Shown here in pieces: positions 59,591 to 64,000 of a stretch of 64,000 nt of DNA. The stretch's first letter is position 1, and every line of letters starts with the position of its first letter. The notes beneath the pieces were generated by a model. The model searched no databases. It was not told the origin of the DNA and was given only the letters and a program-made list of their open reading frames with translations. The position numbers and the translations under genes are program-made. The DNA comes from a virus: positions 78,975 to 142,974 of the IMG/VR virus record IMGVR_UViG_3300025770_000008. The stretch is one strand, 5' to 3'.

Positions 59591-62500
59591 TCGCCTCCGA
59601 AGGGATCTTCCCCAAGAATACCACCACCCAACCCGGCTTCACCGGGCGGGGACAGACCGACCACGTAGGCAGCAGCGGCGACCGCCTCATCCATGTGGAC
59701 CGGAGCGGGCGGGTCTGTAAGGGCCATCCGGTACGGCCGGTAGTTTCGGACAATTACGTCGTAGTACCCATCCGCCAACCCGGCGGGTGCGGTGAACTCA
59801 AGGATGTGTCCTGTGCTGGTCTGGTCGTTCCCATCGTAGCCGAGCACCACCTTGCCCGCGTTGTTGCCCGTCTCGAAAGTGTAGGCCACCACCGGGGTCT
59901 CCACCTGGGACTCTCTGTGCCGCAAGAACACCCAGCAGCCGCCCTTGATTCCGTCGAACGAATCCGGGTTGGCGGTAGGGACCGTCCCGCGCGTGTCATC
60001 GTCTGCAACGAAGAAGGAGCCCTCCACACGCAACACATTGGTGCCGTAGTCCACCGTGACGTACTGGATGTCTGGCGGCGGGATACAGAACTCCAGGAAC
60101 CCATGGGTCTTGTGCCAGCCCTTGATGGCGCGGACACAGATGCCGATGTGGACGTTCTCCAAGTCGAGCTGCTCTACACCCGCGACTCTTGTGAAGTCCG
60201 CCAAAGCAACAGGGTCACCCAGCATTACGCCCTCGTCGGTGTAGCCCCAGCGGACCTTGGCGACGCCCTTATCCAGGCCGTTCCAGTCCGTGAAGAAGCC
60301 CGGACCAAAGCTGGGTACGAGCTGTTCATCCGGGTTCGTGACCTCGAATGCCGCGTCGTATGGGTACTGCTGCACCTGATTGTCGAGGACACCAGACGCA
60401 GCAAACTGCGGCCGGTCTTCGAGGCTGACGGGCTCGGTCTCCAGGTCCTCGATGAGCATGCCGCCCAGCGGGATGTACACCATGTTGGACAGCGACAGCA
60501 CGTCCGCGGGCGCGAACCGCTGCAGCTTCCCAACGCTCAGGATGTGCTCCCGGTGGTAGAACTTGTCGTTGGCTGCATCGGCCGGGTCGTGGTCCGCCAT
60601 GGTCACAGCGAGCGCACCGGACGTGGCGCCCTTCAAACTGCCGATGGTGGCGCGGAAGTTCCACAACGCGTAGAGCCTCTCCTCCGCACCGTAATTGCTG
60701 TAGTCCGCCGTGTTCGAGTTCTCGAAGCCGAGGATGAGGTACGTGAAGGGGTGCTCTGTTTGAGGGTTGAAGACCCCGAAAGGTAGCTTGGGGTGGACCC
60801 CCGCCCCAATGTACTCCACAACCGGGGGAGACTCGGCCCACGGGGTATCCAGTTCCGCTGTCAGGCCCACATCCCACAGCTCGATGGCCTCACCGACCTG
60901 AAACTCCAGCGAGACTTGGTCCCCTGTGGTCGTGCGCTGGATTGGGACCCACAGCTTGGACATGCACACGTCCAGGTCGGGCTCGACCTGACTGACCATG
61001 TGCACCACCCCTTGGTGCTCGTTCCAAGAGCCGTCGCCCGAGTAGCTGGAGACAACGCCCTCCGCGTAGCCCGACTCGTACTTGTCCTCAACGTCAGCGT
61101 CCGTCCACGCGCCGCCGGTACCGTCTGCACGACCCAGCGTCTCCAGCCCAGGCCAGAGCTTGGTCCGGTCTGCGCCGTCGTCCGCTCGGTAGCTGAACGG
61201 AGCGGTATGAAGCGTGTCTGCGAGGCGCATGGTCGGGTGGTACGTGGGGTTGTCCACCACCGAGATTTCGTCAGCGAAGTCCAGCGCGCCCAGCAAGAGG
61301 ACGTTGGTGTGCTTGGGCTTGGCCTCGTCCAAGAAGCTCTGCAGCACAGCGAAGGGCTCTGTCGTCCCCGCGATGTCGAGCGGCACGCGCACAACGAACG
61401 TGTGGTACTGCCGGATGATGTCCTGCCCCGGAAGAAGCGTCGTCATCAGACCAGGGTTGGTGATGTAGTCATCTACCCTCACCACGTCGAGCAGCACGAC
61501 ATACGGGTCCAGCTGTGAGTCACGCCACGCCTCGTACAGCGGTGTGAACGCCGCCAGCGTGAGTTCCTCAGTCGGAATCGACTCCCGGTTCCGCTCCGCC
61601 CACACCTCGAACGACGCCTGCAGCTCTCCGTCGAGGAAGCCGACCGACGAGCCCCGGTCAATCGCTTGGAAGGGGCGGCTCGTCCGCGGGTTGAGCGCCC
61701 GCACGTTCGCGGAGAACGGGTAGGTGTACGTGAGTAGGTCGTCGTCCGGCGTGGCAATCACGATGCGACCCAGGTCGGTAGCGGAAAGGGGCTCTTCCCA
61801 CACCACGATTTGCCCGGTGACCTCGGAGTACGGGAGGCCGAACATGGCCTGCGTCGCGAGCTGGGTGTTGCCCAGCGTCGGCCCTGAGGCGAACGCGAAC
61901 ATCATCCCGCGCACCACGGAGAGGTAGTCGACCTGCCCCCGGCTCGCCTCCTGCCACACTTCGTGCGGGAGACCCACCATCAGGCCGAAGTTGTTCTCGA
62001 CCGTCTGCCAGTTGTCGAAGTACGCCAGCTCCGCCCACAGCCGCTTCGGCCCCGGGCGCAGCGCGCTCCACGGACAGATGCGTGCGGTCACCTCCCCCGA
62101 GATGTTGAGAGGGCGCTCCACCGTAACCGTGCGGCCCGACTGAGACAGGATGCGGTACGTCCCTGCGTCACCGTCGTTCAACACGAGCGCCACGCCACCT
62201 AAGGCGGCCAACTCAGTGAACGTGGCCTCTACCGCTTCTGAGTGCAGCCGCAGGAACTGGTCGAACACCACGTCCGCTGAGTCCGCAGTGGCAGTCGCCT
62301 TGCCCTCCCACAGCGGTGTGATAGCGACCTGCCCGTCCTTCACACGGAAGTCGAGTCTCTCCGTCAGCTCCTGGCTGTTTGGGTTCCCGCCCAGAACCGG
62401 AATAGCGACGAGGTCGTCCACCGCGGCGGTCAACCGCTCACGGTAAAAACCCATGACCGAGAGCGTCATCACCGAGAGCTGCTCCAGCCCCACGGTCTCT

Positions 62501-64000
62501 CGGTCTGCACCGGTGAGTTCAGAGACGACGTTCATTGCGTCGAACAGCGGCTCCCAGCCAATGAAGACCGCCTGCCCCTTGGTCGCCACGATGGGCAGGT
62601 AGCTGGCCACCTCGTCACCCGTCGTCGGGTCAACCACGAGGACCTCGACGTAGTCACCCGTGGTAAGCCCGAGCGCCGCAACGTCGAAGTCAGTGCTCAG
62701 CGTCAGATACGGCGTAGCTCGCGCGAGGACCTTGCTGGGCGGGCGAAGGTGGTCCCACCAGAGCCTAACGCCCGTGATGGTCTGCTCCGACTCAGCGCCA
62801 CCGAGGGCCAGCTTCCCCGGGCTGACCTGGGCAGACAGCGTCAGCACGGTCCCGTCCCGTCGTGCTTCCTCGTCGTAGACCCGAATGAGGTCGGAAGCCA
62901 GCACCGGGTCGAGATACGCCTTGTCCTCCAGGTGGAGCGTTGTGTCAGCCGCTCCCGCAGCGTCGTCAACCCACGCACCAGCAAAGCGCTCTGAGATGAG
63001 CTTGTATGCCGGGAAGGCGTCCTCCGCCGCGTAGAGGCGCCAGCCGGTCGTCTCTTCCAGCACCTGGATGACCTGCACGACCTCAGCCGGGAGGCCGTCC
63101 GCCAAGACGAGCATCAGGCCGGTGCCGATGGTAGGCGTCCCCTGGCCTGTAGTGATCGCGGACCCCGCCTTCGTACCGGACGTCAGACTCCCGACAGTCA
63201 GGTCCCATGAGCCCAGCAGGCTCGGCGTCACCAGCTCAGTAGTCACCCCCGTAGGCAGCTCCGTGTAGAGCGGGTAATGCGTCCACCGACGCTGGTAGCG
63301 CCTGCCCACGTCACGGATGGACCGAGCGAAACCGTGCTGCCACGTACTGAGCAGCTCAGCCGAGACCACCTGGGTCATCGCCGACCACAGCGAAGACAGG
63401 ACTTCGCGGTCGTTCACGAGGTCCCAGAAGTCCGGGAGGTACTGCCAGATGTACCGAGAGTCGGGACGCAGCCCGAGCAGCTGGTCCGTCTCCTGCACGA
63501 CAACGGTGTGCGTGTCTGCGAGGCTCCTGCCCACCCCGTTGCTGACCCGCAGGCGCAGGCCGTAGATGCCAGCGAGGTCTGGCAGCAGGATGGGGTTCAT
63601 CAGTACCGACGCCGCGCCGCCACTGAAGAGCGTTGTCCCGGTAGGGACCACCCCAAGATTGGTGGCGTTCGGGTCCACGATGTCACCGCGGAACATCTCG
63701 GCAGCGGCTTCGACGTACCCCGCCGCACCGACACGACTGAAGGCATCGACCAAGTCTTGTGGCGTCGTAATGGCATCGCCGCTCCCGTCCGATGCCAGGG
63801 CGACACGCAGCTCCTTCGCTGCCAAGTCCAACACGACTGCCAGAAGGCTGCCTGCCGAGCCGGTGGAGATAATAAGCTTCCAGCTGTTCCCGGTCGTGTG
63901 CTCAGAACGGAAGGCCAGCTGAACTTGGTTATCCGCCGCCTCTGTCCCGAGCGCCACCTTCGATGCGATTCCGCCTGAGAGGCGCGCAACACTCTCCGCC
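59587..64000 (-). CDS. Very large tail/baseplate protein, 5-prime end outside window
   Basis: At least 1470 residues. The frame is open through base 64000 (AESVARLSGGIASK precedes the GTG at 63957), so the true start lies beyond the window. It has a multidomain beta-rich structure: the C-terminal region has ConA-like or immunoglobulin-like strands (TVDYGTNVLRVEGSFFVADD), and the middle has regular helix-strand modules. No catalytic motif is recognised. Size and operon position suggest a central baseplate or tail-tip component. Confidence 0.7.
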   Translation of the reverse strand, partial: AESVARLSGGIASKVALGTEAADNQVQLAFRSEHTTGNSWKLIISTGSAGSLLAVVLDLAAKELRVALASDGSGDAITTPQDLVDAFSRVGAAGYVEAAAEMFRGDIVDPNATNLGVVPTGTTLFSGGAASVLMNPILLPDLAGIYGLRLRVSNGVGRSLADTHTVVVQETDQLLGLRPDSRYIWQYLPDFWDLVNDREVLSSLWSAMTQVVSAELLSTWQHGFARSIRDVGRRYQRRWTHYPLYTELPTGVTTELVTPSLLGSWDLTVGSLTSGTKAGSAITTGQGTPTIGTGLMLVLADGLPAEVVQVIQVLEETTGWRLYAAEDAFPAYKLISERFAGAWVDDAAGAADTTLHLEDKAYLDPVLASDLIRVYDEEARRDGTVLTLSAQVSPGKLALGGAESEQTITGVRLWWDHLRPPSKVLARATPYLTLSTDFDVAALGLTTGDYVEVLVVDPTTGDEVASYLPIVATKGQAVFIGWEPLFDAMNVVSELTGADRETVGLEQLSVMTLSVMGFYRERLTAAVDDLVAIPVLGGNPNSQELTERLDFRVKDGQVAITPLWEGKATATADSADVVFDQFLRLHSEAVEATFTELAALGGVALVLNDGDAGTYRILSQSGRTVTVERPLNISGEVTARICPWSALRPGPKRLWAELAYFDNWQTVENNFGLMVGLPHEVWQEASRGQVDYLSVVRGMMFAFASGPTLGNTQLATQAMFGLPYSEVTGQIVVWEEPLSATDLGRIVIATPDDDLLTYTYPFSANVRALNPRTSRPFQAIDRGSSVGFLDGELQASFEVWAERNRESIPTEELTLAAFTPLYEAWRDSQLDPYVVLLDVVRVDDYITNPGLMTTLLPGQDIIRQYHTFVVRVPLDIAGTTEPFAVLQSFLDEAKPKHTNVLLLGALDFADEISVVDNPTYHPTMRLADTLHTAPFSYRADDGADRTKLWPGLETLGRADGTGGAWTDADVEDKYESGYAEGVVSSYSGDGSWNEHQGVVHMVSQVEPDLDVCMSKLWVPIQRTTTGDQVSLEFQVGEAIELWDVGLTAELDTPWAESPPVVEYIGAGVHPKLPFGVFNPQTEHPFTYLILGFENSNTADYSNYGAEERLYALWNFRATIGSLKGATSGALAVTMADHDPADAANDKFYHREHILSVGKLQRFAPADVLSLSNMVYIPLGGMLIEDLETEPVSLEDRPQFAASGVLDNQVQQYPYDAAFEVTNPDEQLVPSFGPGFFTDWNGLDKGVAKVRWGYTDEGVMLGDPVALADFTRVAGVEQLDLENVHIGICVRAIKGWHKTHGFLEFCIPPPDIQYVTVDYGTNVLRVEGSFFVADDDTRGTVPTANPDSFDGIKGGCWVFLRHRESQVETPVVAYTFETGNNAGKVVLGYDGNDQTSTGHILEFTAPAGLADGYYDVIVRNYRPYRMALTDPPAPVHMDEAVAAAAYVVGLSPPGEAGLGGGILGEDPFGGE

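Noticed and set aside
1-64000. tRNA genes and a phage attachment site or integrase
   Set aside because: Non-coding gaps are few and none shows a cloverleaf; no recombinase gene was recognised.

Overview
The window is a 64 kb piece of a large tailed-phage genome (class Caudoviricetes). It is G+C-rich, densely packed, and full of ATGA/TGATG start-stop overlaps. The supporting genes are a large terminase, a portal, baseplate, tail and fibre proteins, an M15-type endolysin, a complete replication and recombination set, and three inteins. I saw no tRNA, rRNA, transposase, integrase or CRISPR array. Neither edge is a natural end: a gene is cut at 1 and another at 64000. The host cannot be named from the sequence. 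I did not recognise the major capsid protein.

Layout. 1-28.9 kb is read almost wholly leftward (- strand) and is virion-related. It holds a run of small basic, Gly/Ala-rich proteins sharing an N-terminal motif, then the terminase (with an intein in Walker B), a 664-aa basic protein, and a 1067-aa protein joining a virion-like N-terminus to an SNF2-type helicase. These are followed by several unassigned structural proteins, a baseplate-like protein, a giant fused beta/beta-prime RNA polymerase (with an intein), the portal and two unassigned genes. Two small rightward genes (7.13 and 25.1 kb) interrupt this block. 28.98-48.2 kb is read rightward and is the early/replication block: HTH regulator, SF2 helicase, UDG-like protein, DnaB-like helicase, DnaG-like primase, an acid-tailed zinc protein (SSB candidate), family A DNA polymerase (with an intein), RecA-like recombinase, a possible nuclease, a DarG-type macrodomain fused to a Cas4/RecB-type nuclease, a RuvC-like nuclease and an Acb2/Tad1-like protein. 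48.2-50.6 kb is a set of short units, each with its own promoter, and includes an approximately 850-nt apparently structured non-coding RNA and tiny membrane peptides. 50.7-64 kb is leftward again: beta-helix tail protein, tail protein, HNH endonuclease, endolysin, repeat-bearing fibre and a very large tail/baseplate protein.

How it fits together. The RNA polymerase sits among structural genes, which suggests (inference) that it is carried in the virion or serves late transcription. A family of near-identical promoters (TGCAAAA, 16-17 nt, KATAAR) fires rightward from the divergent regions at 24.9 and 28.9 kb and repeatedly at 48-50 kb. Twelve copies of a 15-bp palindrome, TATTAGYCGCTAATA, are scattered every 1.5-8 kb, inside genes as well as between them. 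This is the clearest unexplained genome-wide signal. The other strong candidates for something new are the large ncRNA and the macrodomain-nuclease fusion.
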